From Rhodobacteraceae bacterium CG17_big_fil_post_rev_8_21_14_2_50_63_15 (GTDB taxonomy: Bacteria; Pseudomonadota; Alphaproteobacteria; Rhodobacterales; Rhodobacteraceae), in contig PFEY01000071.1 in the NCBI GenBank assembly GCA_002783205.1, forward strand, positions 1-37,990: a DNA stretch of 37,990 nt, in the 5' to 3' direction. This document shows positions 19,889-28,493 of the stretch, piece by piece (position 1 is the first letter of the stretch; the number at the start of each line of letters is the position of its first letter). The notes beneath the pieces are model-generated. The model saw only the letters and a list, made by a program, of their open reading frames with translations. It was not told the DNA's origin and made no database searches. The translations under genes and the position numbers were made by a program.

Positions 19889-21601
19889 ATGTCTTCACGC
19901 GATCGTGACCCGGAGGAGATGAAGAAGGTGCCAACCGAAAGACCCCGCCGGGATAAAACCGCCGTGACACAGGCCCTTTTTGCGGCGCTGTCACCCATCG
20001 GCGTTGTCATCGGTGCGGCGCTGTTTGCCATGTCGCTGACCCCGTCGATGGTGCCGCGTGGTTCTGAAATCCAGGGGGCGCTCGGTGGGATCGTGTTCGC
20101 GATCGGCTATGGAGCGTGGGTTGTGGCGATGGCGGCGGCGCGCTGGCTCGAGATCCACCGCGGCGCGCCCTTGCGTCCGGGCTGGCGCCGTGCGGCCTTT
20201 GTCGGCGCGGCCCTGCTCTGCGGCCTCAGCCTGTGGCAAGGGGCTGACTGGCAGAATTCCATTCGCCAGGCGTGGAACCTGCCCGAGATCGACGGGGTTG
20301 CCCCCTACAGGATTGCCGTCATTGCGGCGGCGGTCTTTGCGGTCCTGCTGATGGGCGGACGCCTCTTTCGCTCCGTCGCGGCCGGATGGCGCCGGCGCGC
20401 GGCGCGCTTTCTGCCGTCTCGGGTCGCACAGGCCGCGGGTCTCATGCTGACCTTTGTCCTTTTCTGGGCTGTCATCGACGGCATCGCCTTTCGCTTTGCG
20501 GTCAGGACCATCAACAACGCCTCGCGCATCGCCGATCTGGTGATCCCGCCCGATCTCGCCCCGCCCACCGATCCCGCCCTGTCGGGGAGCGCCGCCTCGC
20601 TGATCGCCTGGGAGGATCTCGGGCGTTGGGGCCGTCGTTATGTGGCCTCCGGGCCTAGCCGCGAGGAGATCCAGTCCTTCTGGGGCACGCCCGCCAAACA
20701 GCCGATCCGGGTTTATGTCGGGCTGACCGCCGCAGGCTCTGGCGCGGATCGCGCGCGGCTCGCCTTCGAGGAACTGAAGCGGGTCGGTGGCTTTGACCGG
20801 AAATATCTGGTCATCGCCACGCCGACCGGCTCGGGCTGGCTCGACCCTGGCGGCGTGGATACGCTCGAATACATCACGCGCGGTGACGTGGCGACGGTTG
20901 GCGTCCAGTATTCCTATCTGTCCAGCCCGATGTCGGTGATCGTCGATCCGGAGAACGGGATCGAGGAATCCCGCACGCTGTTTGATCTTGTCTATGGCCA
21001 CTGGTCCTCGCTTCCCAAGGAGACGCGCCCGCGCCTCTATCTGCACGGCCTCAGTCTCGGGGCATTCCTGTCGCAGGAAACCGTGCCGCTGCTGAACATG
21101 TTCGGCGATCCCTTCCAGGGGGCGCTCTGGACGGGATCCCCGTTCCTCAGCGATTTCTGGCGCATGGTTCAGGACCGCCGACGGCCCGACAGCCCGGCCT
21201 GGCGCCCGAAATTCGGCAACGGATCTCTGGTGCGCACGGCCAGTCAGGACGGGGGTCTTGACCCGTTCGACGCCGACTGGGGACCGATCCGGCTGGTCCT
21301 GCTGCAATATGGTGGCGATCCGATCGTGTTCTTCGACTACTCGCTCGCCTGGAAACGCCCCGACTGGCTCAGGGGGGAACGGGCGCCGGATCTCGCGCCG
21401 GACATGCGCTGGATCCCTGTCGTGAGCTTGCTTCAGGACGGGTTTGACATGGCGGTTGCGGTCGGAACGCTTGGCTTTGGTCATGACTATATCGCGCGCC
21501 ATTACATCCCGGCCTGGGCCGAAACGCTCGACCCCGAGGGATGGAGCCCCGAGATCGAGGCCCGGCTGATCGAGCACCTGAAGGACTTGTTACCGCGATG
21601 A
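19889..21601 (+). CDS. Membrane-bound alpha/beta hydrolase (Abhydrolase_9-type)
   Basis: A 570-residue protein with about five N-terminal membrane segments (roughly residues 30-50, 65-90, 98-118, 138-158 and 180-205). A C-terminal alpha/beta-hydrolase domain follows, with nucleophile Ser389 in LYLHGLSLGAFLSQ. This fits the Abhydrolase_9 / Abhydrolase_9_N family, found in actinobacteria and proteobacteria; lipid or ester substrates are plausible but unproven. The start at 19889 has GCGGAG upstream; an in-frame ATG at 19919 lies directly after CGGAGGAG, too close for a good site. It is followed by a lipoprotein hydrolase, so the two may act on the same envelope substrate. Confidence 0.8.
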   Translation: MSSRDRDPEEMKKVPTERPRRDKTAVTQALFAALSPIGVVIGAALFAMSLTPSMVPRGSEIQGALGGIVFAIGYGAWVVAMAAARWLEIHRGAPLRPGWRRAAFVGAALLCGLSLWQGADWQNSIRQAWNLPEIDGVAPYRIAVIAAAVFAVLLMGGRLFRSVAAGWRRRAARFLPSRVAQAAGLMLTFVLFWAVIDGIAFRFAVRTINNASRIADLVIPPDLAPPTDPALSGSAASLIAWEDLGRWGRRYVASGPSREEIQSFWGTPAKQPIRVYVGLTAAGSGADRARLAFEELKRVGGFDRKYLVIATPTGSGWLDPGGVDTLEYITRGDVATVGVQYSYLSSPMSVIVDPENGIEESRTLFDLVYGHWSSLPKETRPRLYLHGLSLGAFLSQETVPLLNMFGDPFQGALWTGSPFLSDFWRMVQDRRRPDSPAWRPKFGNGSLVRTASQDGGLDPFDADWGPIRLVLLQYGGDPIVFFDYSLAWKRPDWLRGERAPDLAPDMRWIPVVSLLQDGFDMAVAVGTLGFGHDYIARHYIPAWAETLDPEGWSPEIEARLIEHLKDLLPR

Positions 21602-21710
21602 TGCCGCGCCACGAATGCCGGGCTGCATGAGGCATCGCTTGCCTGCCAGCGCGCAGACCTGTTATCAGGAGATTGCGCGGATTGATCCGTGTTTTCATGA
21701 GGCGGAAACA

Positions 21711-22850
21711 ATGCGCGCTGTTCTCGATCAACGTCTGTTCCTGACCCTTGCCGCGATCTGCCTTGCGGTTCTTCTTTCGGCCTGCGGCCGCCCGCCCGAA
21801 CTGATCGGCATCGACAATCCCCAAATTCCGACCGCTTCGGTTTCTGACGTCACACGGCATCGCATCTTCATCACCACCACGCGTGAGCCCTCGGAGAGGC
21901 CGGGCGCCTTTCTGTCGGAGAACCGTGCCCGCGAGCTTGGTCTTGCCTCGGTCGAAGTGACGATTCCGCCGACCCATGTGCTGGGCGACCTCGAACGCCC
22001 AAGGCGCCTGCCGCCCGACCCGCGGACCGATTTCACGGCGGTCGATCCTGTGACCTATGACGATAACCGCGCCTTCATTGCCGCCATCGACCGCGAGCTG
22101 TTGCGGCGGCCCGCCAGCAAGCGGTCGGTCCTGCTCTTCGTTCATGGCTTCAACAACACCCCGACGGACGCGCTGCTCCGGGTGGCGCAGTTCGTCGAGG
22201 ACAGCAATTTCGAGGGCGTTCCCGTTCTTTTGACCTGGGCCTCGGCGGCACGTTCGCTGCGCTATGTCTATGACCTCAACAGCGCCCTCATCGCGCGCGA
22301 AAAGATCCCCGAGATCGCGGATACCCTGACGCGCACCAAGGCGACGAGCGTCGATGTCTTTGCGCATTCGATGGGCACGCTTCTGGCCATGGAGGGGCTC
22401 GTCGAACGGCAGAGGACGGGCCGGCTTGGCAAGGCCAAGCGGCTCAACACCATCATGCTTGCTGCACCGGATATTGACATCGACCTGTTTCGTACGCAAC
22501 TCGGTCAGCTCTCGCCGGAAGTCCGCAGCGCCATCTTCCTGCTGATCTCGGAGCGCGATCCCGCGTTGCGGCTCTCGTCCCGGATTGCCGGTGGTGTGCC
22601 GCGCGTCGGGGCTGCGCCGTTGCAGGAGCTGGAGGAATTCGGCGTGACGGTCATCGACCTGTCGGAGATCAGCGATTCGACCTCGGGCGATCATTCGAAA
22701 TTCGCAGGCTCGCCGGAAGTGGTTCAACTCATCGGGGCCGGGTTGAACAGCGCCAGCCGCTTCGGCGACGATACCTCGCCCACCATCGACCAGATCCTGC
22801 GCAAGTCGCCAATCCGGATCTTTCGCGAAGGGGCTTTCGGCGGCGGATAG
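21711..22850 (+). CDS. Lipoprotein alpha/beta hydrolase (DUF900-like)
   Basis: A 379-residue lipoprotein. The lipobox LLSAC has the lipidated Cys at 25, so the enzyme is anchored in the envelope. The hydrolase core has LLFVHGFNNTPTDALLR (oxyanion region), VPVLLTWASA and nucleophile Ser220 in VFAHSMGTLLAM; a late GDHSKFAGSPEV may hold the catalytic His. This matches DUF900-type hydrolases. The ATG at 21711 is preceded by GAGGCGG and starts the signal peptide; the frame is open from 21615. It lies 109 bp after the membrane hydrolase, and its stop is only 9 bp from the stop of the convergent beta-helix gene. Confidence 0.82.
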   Translation: MRAVLDQRLFLTLAAICLAVLLSACGRPPELIGIDNPQIPTASVSDVTRHRIFITTTREPSERPGAFLSENRARELGLASVEVTIPPTHVLGDLERPRRLPPDPRTDFTAVDPVTYDDNRAFIAAIDRELLRRPASKRSVLLFVHGFNNTPTDALLRVAQFVEDSNFEGVPVLLTWASAARSLRYVYDLNSALIAREKIPEIADTLTRTKATSVDVFAHSMGTLLAMEGLVERQRTGRLGKAKRLNTIMLAAPDIDIDLFRTQLGQLSPEVRSAIFLLISERDPALRLSSRIAGGVPRVGAAPLQELEEFGVTVIDLSEISDSTSGDHSKFAGSPEVVQLIGAGLNSASRFGDDTSPTIDQILRKSPIRIFREGAFGGG

Positions 22851-22859
22851 GCGGCGCTG

Positions 22860-24551
22860 TCAGTTCGACTTGACGATGCCGGAGAAACCGGCAACCGCCA
22901 GCAGACCAAGCGCAACGCCTAGCAATGTCTGGACATACATGAACCATTTGACGGCATAGCCTTTGGTCCTCCGGGTATCGGGGGACCAATAGGCGCTTTG
23001 CCCGTTGCCCAGACCGGGCACGATCGCATCGACCGACAGCATGGCGGCGTTGAACTTGGGATAGGCGGCGGCCTCCGGTTGACGGCGATAGCAGGCGATC
23101 TGTGTCTCGCCCGGCAGGGCCAGTCCCTCGCGCTCCGCGCCGACCGAGGACAGGCTCTGCCGGTCGCCCTGCGTCACCGCGCAGAGCACCCATTCCGGCG
23201 CGCGCAGCACCACCGGCGCGTTGGGCCGCATCGCCTGTTCATGGTCGAGCCATGCGTAAAGCCCGGCACCGGTTGCCCAGAGCAGCACGATCCAGATGAT
23301 CGCGAGCAGGGGCAGGCGACCATAGCCCGTCGTGACCCCGATCACGGCGTCCTTGGTCCAGAGGAGCGTGCGCATGATCGGGTTCTGCATGCGCTTGCGT
23401 CGGGCGCGGCGCGACAGGCGTTCCTTTTCCATCAGGACGTGGCGTCTTTCCTCATCATGGCCCATCTCGCCAAAGACCTGCGCGAGGTGTTCGTAAGGTT
23501 GTGGCCAGAAATCCTCGCCCCAGCGTTCCGGAGTCTGGCGCGACAACCAGTCGAGCCGTTCGTCTGCGCTGAGCGCACCCCCAAGAAATGCCCCATACTG
23601 ACAGCGGTTGAGCCACAGATCCCCCTTGGCCGGCCAGCAGTCCGGATCATCGACGATGGCGCCGAGGCTGCTGCCGCTCAGGCTGAGCACGCCAGTGATC
23701 TTGGCATCTTCACGCAGGAAGAAAGCCCCTTTCGCGCTGCTGCGTCCAAGGTTGACGGCAATCTCGCCCGGATGGCTTACCGTGGTGCCGGTCAGGTCGA
23801 TGTCACCGCCGATCCTCGTGGTGACCAGCGAGCCCGCGCCGGTGATCTGTGCCAGCCGCAGGGTCACGTCGCCTTCGATCTGGGCGGAATCGGCATTGAG
23901 TGCCGCGTCTTCCGGCCGCTCGAGGGTTGCGCCGATCAGATCGAGATCGCCGCCGATCCGGCTACCCGGCAAGGCCAGTCCGCCACGCACCGTGGCCCCG
24001 CGAAAGAGCGCGCTGCCCCGGACCGAGATCCGCTCTGCCCGCAGCGCAAGATCGCTCGGATTGACGAGCGTCGCGCCATCGAAAATGAGATCGCCGCCCA
24101 CCCGCGCCCCGCGCAGTTGCACCGGACCGTGCAAATGGACCGCGCGAAACAGAAGGTCGCCGCGCGCATCCAGCCGATCCGCGGCAAAGCCGGGAAGGTC
24201 GGAGCCATCCAGCGCCAGCGTATCGAGGATCGCCGAACGCAGGACCGGCGTCGAGTCGAACCGGCAGTCCAGCAGCCCGATGTCGCGCGGCACGCGGCAG
24301 CCTTCGAGATCGAGCACGTCGGTGATCCAGGCGCCGCCAAGGCGAAGTCCCTTTTCGTGCATGCGGGGCGCATCGGGACCGCCAAGCAGCAGAAAGCGGA
24401 TCAGGTCTGCCCTGATCCGGCTTGCCGCGTCGTCGGCCTCGGGCAGGTTGCCTGACCCCAGGCGGTCGAAGGTTCCGGTGCCGATGCCTTCGATCAGCGT
24501 TACTTCGGCTGGCGCGAGGGCGCCGAACTGTTTGAGGCCGCTCGCTTCCAC
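22860..24551 (-). CDS. Repeat-rich (beta-helix/pentapeptide-like) membrane protein of unknown function
   Basis: A 563-residue protein. Residues about 60-345 are a run of imperfect repeats of the kind LRGARVGGDLIFDGATL, RGSALFRGATVRGG and IGGDLDLIGATLE, which suggests a right-handed beta-helix like pentapeptide-repeat or bactofilin-type solenoids. A charged segment (HDEERRHVLMEKERLSRR) follows, then a membrane helix (about 412-436), a loop with NAAMLSVDAIVPGLGNGQSA, and a final membrane helix (about 535-560). The start is GTG at 24551, one base after the stop of the upstream M20 fragment. No ribosome site is seen, so translation probably depends on the fragment. The function is not known. Confidence 0.72.
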   Translation of the reverse strand: MEASGLKQFGALAPAEVTLIEGIGTGTFDRLGSGNLPEADDAASRIRADLIRFLLLGGPDAPRMHEKGLRLGGAWITDVLDLEGCRVPRDIGLLDCRFDSTPVLRSAILDTLALDGSDLPGFAADRLDARGDLLFRAVHLHGPVQLRGARVGGDLIFDGATLVNPSDLALRAERISVRGSALFRGATVRGGLALPGSRIGGDLDLIGATLERPEDAALNADSAQIEGDVTLRLAQITGAGSLVTTRIGGDIDLTGTTVSHPGEIAVNLGRSSAKGAFFLREDAKITGVLSLSGSSLGAIVDDPDCWPAKGDLWLNRCQYGAFLGGALSADERLDWLSRQTPERWGEDFWPQPYEHLAQVFGEMGHDEERRHVLMEKERLSRRARRKRMQNPIMRTLLWTKDAVIGVTTGYGRLPLLAIIWIVLLWATGAGLYAWLDHEQAMRPNAPVVLRAPEWVLCAVTQGDRQSLSSVGAEREGLALPGETQIACYRRQPEAAAYPKFNAAMLSVDAIVPGLGNGQSAYWSPDTRRTKGYAVKWFMYVQTLLGVALGLLAVAGFSGIVKSN

Positions 24552-24552
24552 G

Positions 24553-25110
24553 TCAGAGCAGCGCCAGCACCCGCGCCCAGGATCGGATCCCCTTGTGAAA
24601 GCTGGTCAGGCTGTATTTCTCGTTCGGGCTGTGGATGCGATCATCCGAAAGGCCAAAGCCCGCCATCACGACATCAAGCCCCAGCTTTTCCTTGATCATC
24701 GTCGTGACCGGAATCGAGCCGCCGCCGCCGACAAAGGCCGCCTGCTTGCCCCATTCGTCGGTCATGCCCTGTTGCGTGCGCTGAAACGCCGGGGCATCGA
24801 CCGCGAATGTCACCGCGCGGCCAGAGCCGAAGTCGGTGAACTCGACGCGGCAATCGGCCGGAACGCGGGCGCGCACGAAGTCGCGAAAGGCCGCGCGGAT
24901 CTTGTGCGGATCCTGATCGAAGACGAGGCGGAAACTGATCTTGGCAGAGGCCACCGCAGGGATCACCGTCTTGAATCCGTCACCGGTATAGCCGCCATGC
25001 ATGCCGTTCACCTCGCAGGTCGGGCGCGACCACGTCTGTTCGAGCACGCTGCGGCGCTTTTCCCCTGCGGGCAGCCGACCGGCCTTGGCGGGAGAACGTC
25101 GCGATGCCCG
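24553..25110 (-). pseudogene. C-terminal fragment of an M20 family peptidase
   Basis: About 180 residues match the last third of an M20 dipeptidase: RSVLEQTWSRPTCEVNG, HGGYTGDGFKTVIP, AFVGGGGSIPVTTMIK and SPNEKYSLTSFHKGIRSWA. The last motif closely parallels that of the intact peptidase at 307-1683. The metal-binding N-terminal two-thirds (HxD, DDKG, GEEE motifs) is absent. The homology fades near 25100 and the SLC13 permease stop is at 25124, so a deletion has joined the two. A GTG at 25047 could start a 164-residue product, but it could not be a working peptidase. It still reads into the beta-helix gene start. Confidence 0.82.
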
Positions 25111-25123
25111 GCGTGACCCGGTG

Positions 25124-26386
25124 TCAGAAGGGCCAGATCAACGGAACCAGAAACACGGCCATCAGGAAGAACCAGATCATCATCGGCAGGCCGAGTTTCC
25201 AGTAATCGCCGAATTTGTAGGCCCCCGGTTCCATCACCATCAGGTTGGTGGGCGTGGCCACAGGGGTCAGGAAGGCACCAGCGCAGGCGATCCCCACGCA
25301 CATCAGCACGGGTTGAACGGACACGCCCATTTGCTGCGCCGCAACGACCGCAATCGGGATGACGATCAGCGAGGTGGCGGTGTTCGAGATCACCTGCCCC
25401 ATGATGGCGGAAAAGACGAACAAGCCCGCCAGCAGCGCATAGGGGCCGGACTCGCCGACCGCGCCCACGAGTTTTTCGGCCATCAGGGCCGCAGCGCCGG
25501 TCTGTTGCATCGCGATGGACAGCGGCGTCAGCGCACCGACAAGGATGACCGTGGTCCAGTTGATCGCCCGGCAGACCCCATCGACCGTCAGCACGCCCGA
25601 AATCAGGATGATCCCCGCCGAGATCAGGCCCGCGACAACCGGCGGCACAAGACCCGTGGCCAGCAGAAAGACCATGATCGCCAACGCCGCCAGCACGATC
25701 TGCGCGCCGGGCCCCATCGGAACCGCCTGACGCCGCACCAGATCCGGAGGCAGGGTGGCGCTTGTGCGGTGCGGTAGCAGCTTTTCTCCCAACAGAACCA
25801 CGATCGCGATACAGCCCAGCAAGAGCGGAATGCCGATGAGGGCAAATTCGAAATAGGAAAAGCCGCGCGCCCCGGTATCGTGGGCCGCTTCGACCACCAG
25901 CACGTTGACCGGGCTGCCGGTCAGCATCAGCTTGGAGCCCGCATCGGCGCCGAACACCAGCGGCATGAGCAGTTGCGACGGCGAACGACCCAACCAGATC
26001 GCCATCACGATCACCACGCGCAATAGCGCCGCCACCGCGCCATTCAGGCTGATCAGGGCGCAGAGCACGGAAACGAACCCCATCATCAGCACGATCAGCC
26101 GCGTTCGGCTCGCTCCTGCCTGTTTGATGAGCAATTGCCCTGCCCACGCGGTGACGCCTGAAACCTCAAGCCCGGCAGAGACAACGAAGAGCGAGGCGAT
26201 GAACACCACCGCCGGATCGCCAAAGCCGGACAGCGCCTGATTGATGGTCAGGATACCCGTGGCCCACATTGCCAATGCCGCGCCGATGCACACCGCGATC
26301 ACAGGAATACGATCCCACATGAACAGCACAACAATGGCACCGATGATGGCAAATACGGTCCAGATATCGCTCACACGAGGCGCCAT
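25124..26386 (-). CDS. SLC13/ArsB-like anion permease
   Basis: A 420-residue inner-membrane carrier of the SLC13 (DASS) / ion-transporter superfamily with about 11-12 hydrophobic segments. Two repeat signatures are visible: VFGADAGSKLMLTGSPVN in the first half and SNTATSLIVIPIAVV with GAFLTPVATPTNLMV in the second, equivalent to the paired SNT-like substrate motifs of the family. The cytoplasmic TrkA_C domains of longer members are absent. Likely substrates are dicarboxylates, sulfate or related anions. The ATG at 26386 starts just before the first membrane helix. It is upstream of the decayed peptidase gene; an intact permease-peptidase pair may be ancestral. Confidence 0.82.
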   Translation of the reverse strand: MAPRVSDIWTVFAIIGAIVVLFMWDRIPVIAVCIGAALAMWATGILTINQALSGFGDPAVVFIASLFVVSAGLEVSGVTAWAGQLLIKQAGASRTRLIVLMMGFVSVLCALISLNGAVAALLRVVIVMAIWLGRSPSQLLMPLVFGADAGSKLMLTGSPVNVLVVEAAHDTGARGFSYFEFALIGIPLLLGCIAIVVLLGEKLLPHRTSATLPPDLVRRQAVPMGPGAQIVLAALAIMVFLLATGLVPPVVAGLISAGIILISGVLTVDGVCRAINWTTVILVGALTPLSIAMQQTGAAALMAEKLVGAVGESGPYALLAGLFVFSAIMGQVISNTATSLIVIPIAVVAAQQMGVSVQPVLMCVGIACAGAFLTPVATPTNLMVMEPGAYKFGDYWKLGLPMMIWFFLMAVFLVPLIWPF

Positions 26387-26666
26387 TCATCAAACTGTCT
26401 GATCGACAATGGAGGAACGGACTTGATTGGGCAAGCAAATCGAAACGCGACACACACGAAAAAGTGAGCTTGGAAATCATCAGTGCAAATTTTCGCCAGG
26501 CCTTTTTGATGATCGCGCTTGTTTTTTGTAAATTTTTTTATTTACCGTGGTTCAATAGGGACTGTTTCCGTCATTTGACGGTCTCTCGGGCCTGCGAACC
26601 GTCGCAAATCCGACAAACGGTGAATTGGTGACGCCACGCAGGGCATGGGTGGGATGACTGTTCGAG
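26387..26666. other. AT-rich intergenic region with inverted repeats
   Basis: These 280 bp separate the divergent permease and the AbgT remnant. They hold a T-rich inverted repeat GTAAAT-TTTTTT-ATTTAC (26528-26545) and a second pair ATCATCA (26476-26482) / TGATGAT (26507-26513). Either may be an operator or promoter part. The composition stands out from the GC-rich surroundings. No small gene was recognised. Confidence 0.45.
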
Positions 26667-27323
26667 ATGGCTTGCGATCCACGGCCTTGGCATGAGCAAA
26701 AACGGGCGGCGGCCTTTGCCGGTGTGGCGGCGGTCTTTCTGGTCAACGTCTTTGTCACGCCGAGCAATGCGCTGCTGGTCGCGGTGACAAATGACGCGAT
26801 CGCGACCGTCAATCCCAATGCCGCGATCTCGGATGTGGGCAACTTGTTCTTCATGATCGGCTCGTCGATCCTCATGGCCATCGTGGTCACGATCCTGATC
26901 GAACGTTTTGTCGAACCCCGGCTTGGGCCCTATACCGGCGGTGTTCTGGTCGAGGGCGGGGTGGAACTGTCCCTAGCCGAAAAGCGCGGGCTGAAGAACG
27001 CCGGACGCGCGTTTCTGGGTTTCGTCGTGGTGATCGCCCTGCTGACCGCACCGCCGCTGCCCTGGGGCATCCTGCGCAATCAGGTGACGGGCGGAATCAT
27101 GGCCGGATCGCCCTTCATGAGCGGTCTGATCGTTCTGATAAGTCTGCTCTTTCTGGTGGTCGGCTATGCCTATGGCCGAGGCGCTGGCACGATTGCAAAC
27201 GTGACGGCCGCCATCGGCACGATCATCGCGCTCATGCTGCCCTACACCGTCGTGCTCTTTGTGATCTGGACGCTGTTCCTGCTCGCTTGGTATGCGTTGG
27301 GGATACCACTCGGACCGTCCTGA
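26667..27323 (+). pseudogene. AbgT-family transporter remnant with N-terminal and internal deletions
   Basis: An open frame of 218 residues resembles AbgT (p-aminobenzoyl-glutamate family) transporters, which are about 500 residues. AAAFAGVAAVFLVNVFVTPSN and FFMIGSSILMAIVV with ERFVEPRLGPY match the middle of the family. GSPFMSGLIVLISLLFLVVG with YGRG also fits. The C-terminus IIALMLPYTVVLFVIWTLFL with IPLGPS is the true AbgT end. The first 150 or so residues and nearly 200 residues of the core, including the substrate-binding hairpins, are missing, the latter by an apparently in-frame deletion near 27200. The frame is intact, so a short membrane protein may still be made, but it is not a plausible transporter. 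Alignment is from memory of the family. Confidence 0.7.
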
Positions 27324-27386
27324 GCGGCAGCCATTTGCACCGCAAGCTATTGACCCTCGTGAGGCCCTGATTGAAGTGAGATTGCC

Positions 27387-28493
27387 ATGATGCCACTCTC
27401 GACAAAGGAAAGAGTCCGTTCCGGGTCTGTCCTGCGCCTCTTCTTCGCTCTGGGGATTGTTGCGGTCAGTGTCGCGTGCAAACCCGAGGACGAGCCCAAG
27501 GGCGAGGTGTCGGCCCGACCGGTGCGCACGATCACCGTGACCGAACGGATTGTTGGCAACACGGTCACACTGGCGGGTACGATCGAGAGCCAGGTCCAGG
27601 TCGATCTTGGCTTTCGGATCGGAGGACGTGTGGCGGAACGGTCGGCGCATGTCGGCGATCATGTTGAGGCAGGGCAAATCATCGCCCGGCTCGATCCCGC
27701 CGATGAGGAAAACGGCTTGCGGTCGGCCGAGGCCAATCTGACTGCGGCAGAAGGACAACTGAGCGAGGCCCGCACCGATTTCGAGCGTCAACGGCAGCTC
27801 TATGATCGTGGCTTTGTCTCTCGTGCGGGCTATGATCGGGCAGAGACGGCGCTGACCAATGCAACGTCGCAAGCCGATGCGGCACGCGCGCAGTATCTGA
27901 TTGCCAAGCGCAGATTGAATGACACCGAGCTTTATGCCGATGCGCCCGGTCGCGTGATCGCCATCGGGGCCGAACCCGGTGAGGTGGTCCAGCCGGGCCG
28001 CATGATCGTGCAGATTGCGCGCGATGGAGGAATAGATGCGGTGTTCGATGTGCCAGCCGCAGTGCTGGAATCCGCGCCTGTCGATCCAGCGGTGACAGTG
28101 GCGTTGTCGCAAACGCCATCGGTCACAGCCAAGGGGCGTGTTCGCGAGGTGTCGCCGCGCGCGGATCCTGTGACCGGCACGTTTCGCGTGCGCGTCGGAT
28201 TGATCGTTCCGCCCGCCGAATTGCGGCTGGGCTCGACGGTAACGGGAACCGCGCTCTTTGGCGATGTGAGCGCGATCGAGGTGCCCGCCACGGCGCTGAC
28301 CCGAAGCGCGATCGGGCCGGCGGTCTGGATCGTGGATCCTGACGCGCAGACGGTGTCCTTGCGCGAGATCGAGATCGACCGATTTCTGCCCGCTTCCGTC
28401 GCGGTGGCCGGAGGGCTTGTGCCCGGTGACATCGTGGTGACAGCGGGTGTGCAGGCCTTGCGCCCCGGTCAGGCCGTGCGGTTGTCGCAATGA
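27387..28493 (+). CDS. RND efflux periplasmic adaptor (membrane fusion lipoprotein)
   Basis: A 368-residue adaptor with a lipoprotein signal (lipobox VSVAC, Cys31). The usual HlyD/AcrA order follows: a lipoyl half (VQVDLGFRIGGRVAERSAHV, GDHVEAGQIIARLDP), an alpha-helical hairpin (about residues 105-170), the second lipoyl half (LYADAPGRVIAIGAEPGEVV), and beta-barrel and membrane-proximal domains (VREVSPRADPVTGTFRV). It links an inner-membrane RND pump to an outer-membrane channel; no TolC-type gene is in the window. Its TGA overlaps the pump start by 4 bp. The drug or solute exported is unknown. Confidence 0.92.
   Translation: MMPLSTKERVRSGSVLRLFFALGIVAVSVACKPEDEPKGEVSARPVRTITVTERIVGNTVTLAGTIESQVQVDLGFRIGGRVAERSAHVGDHVEAGQIIARLDPADEENGLRSAEANLTAAEGQLSEARTDFERQRQLYDRGFVSRAGYDRAETALTNATSQADAARAQYLIAKRRLNDTELYADAPGRVIAIGAEPGEVVQPGRMIVQIARDGGIDAVFDVPAAVLESAPVDPAVTVALSQTPSVTAKGRVREVSPRADPVTGTFRVRVGLIVPPAELRLGSTVTGTALFGDVSAIEVPATALTRSAIGPAVWIVDPDAQTVSLREIEIDRFLPASVAVAGGLVPGDIVVTAGVQALRPGQAVRLSQ

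Noticed and set aside
19991-21577. Long minus-strand open frame (528 codons) opposite the membrane hydrolase
   Set aside because: It is rich in Arg, Asp, His and Gln with no recognisable domain, as expected for the complement of a GC-rich gene. The plus-strand protein has membrane helices and a nucleophile elbow.
22998-25116. Long plus-strand open frames opposite the beta-helix gene
   Set aside because: Low-complexity Arg/Ala/Pro-rich translations without motifs; the minus strand carries clear repeats and membrane helices.
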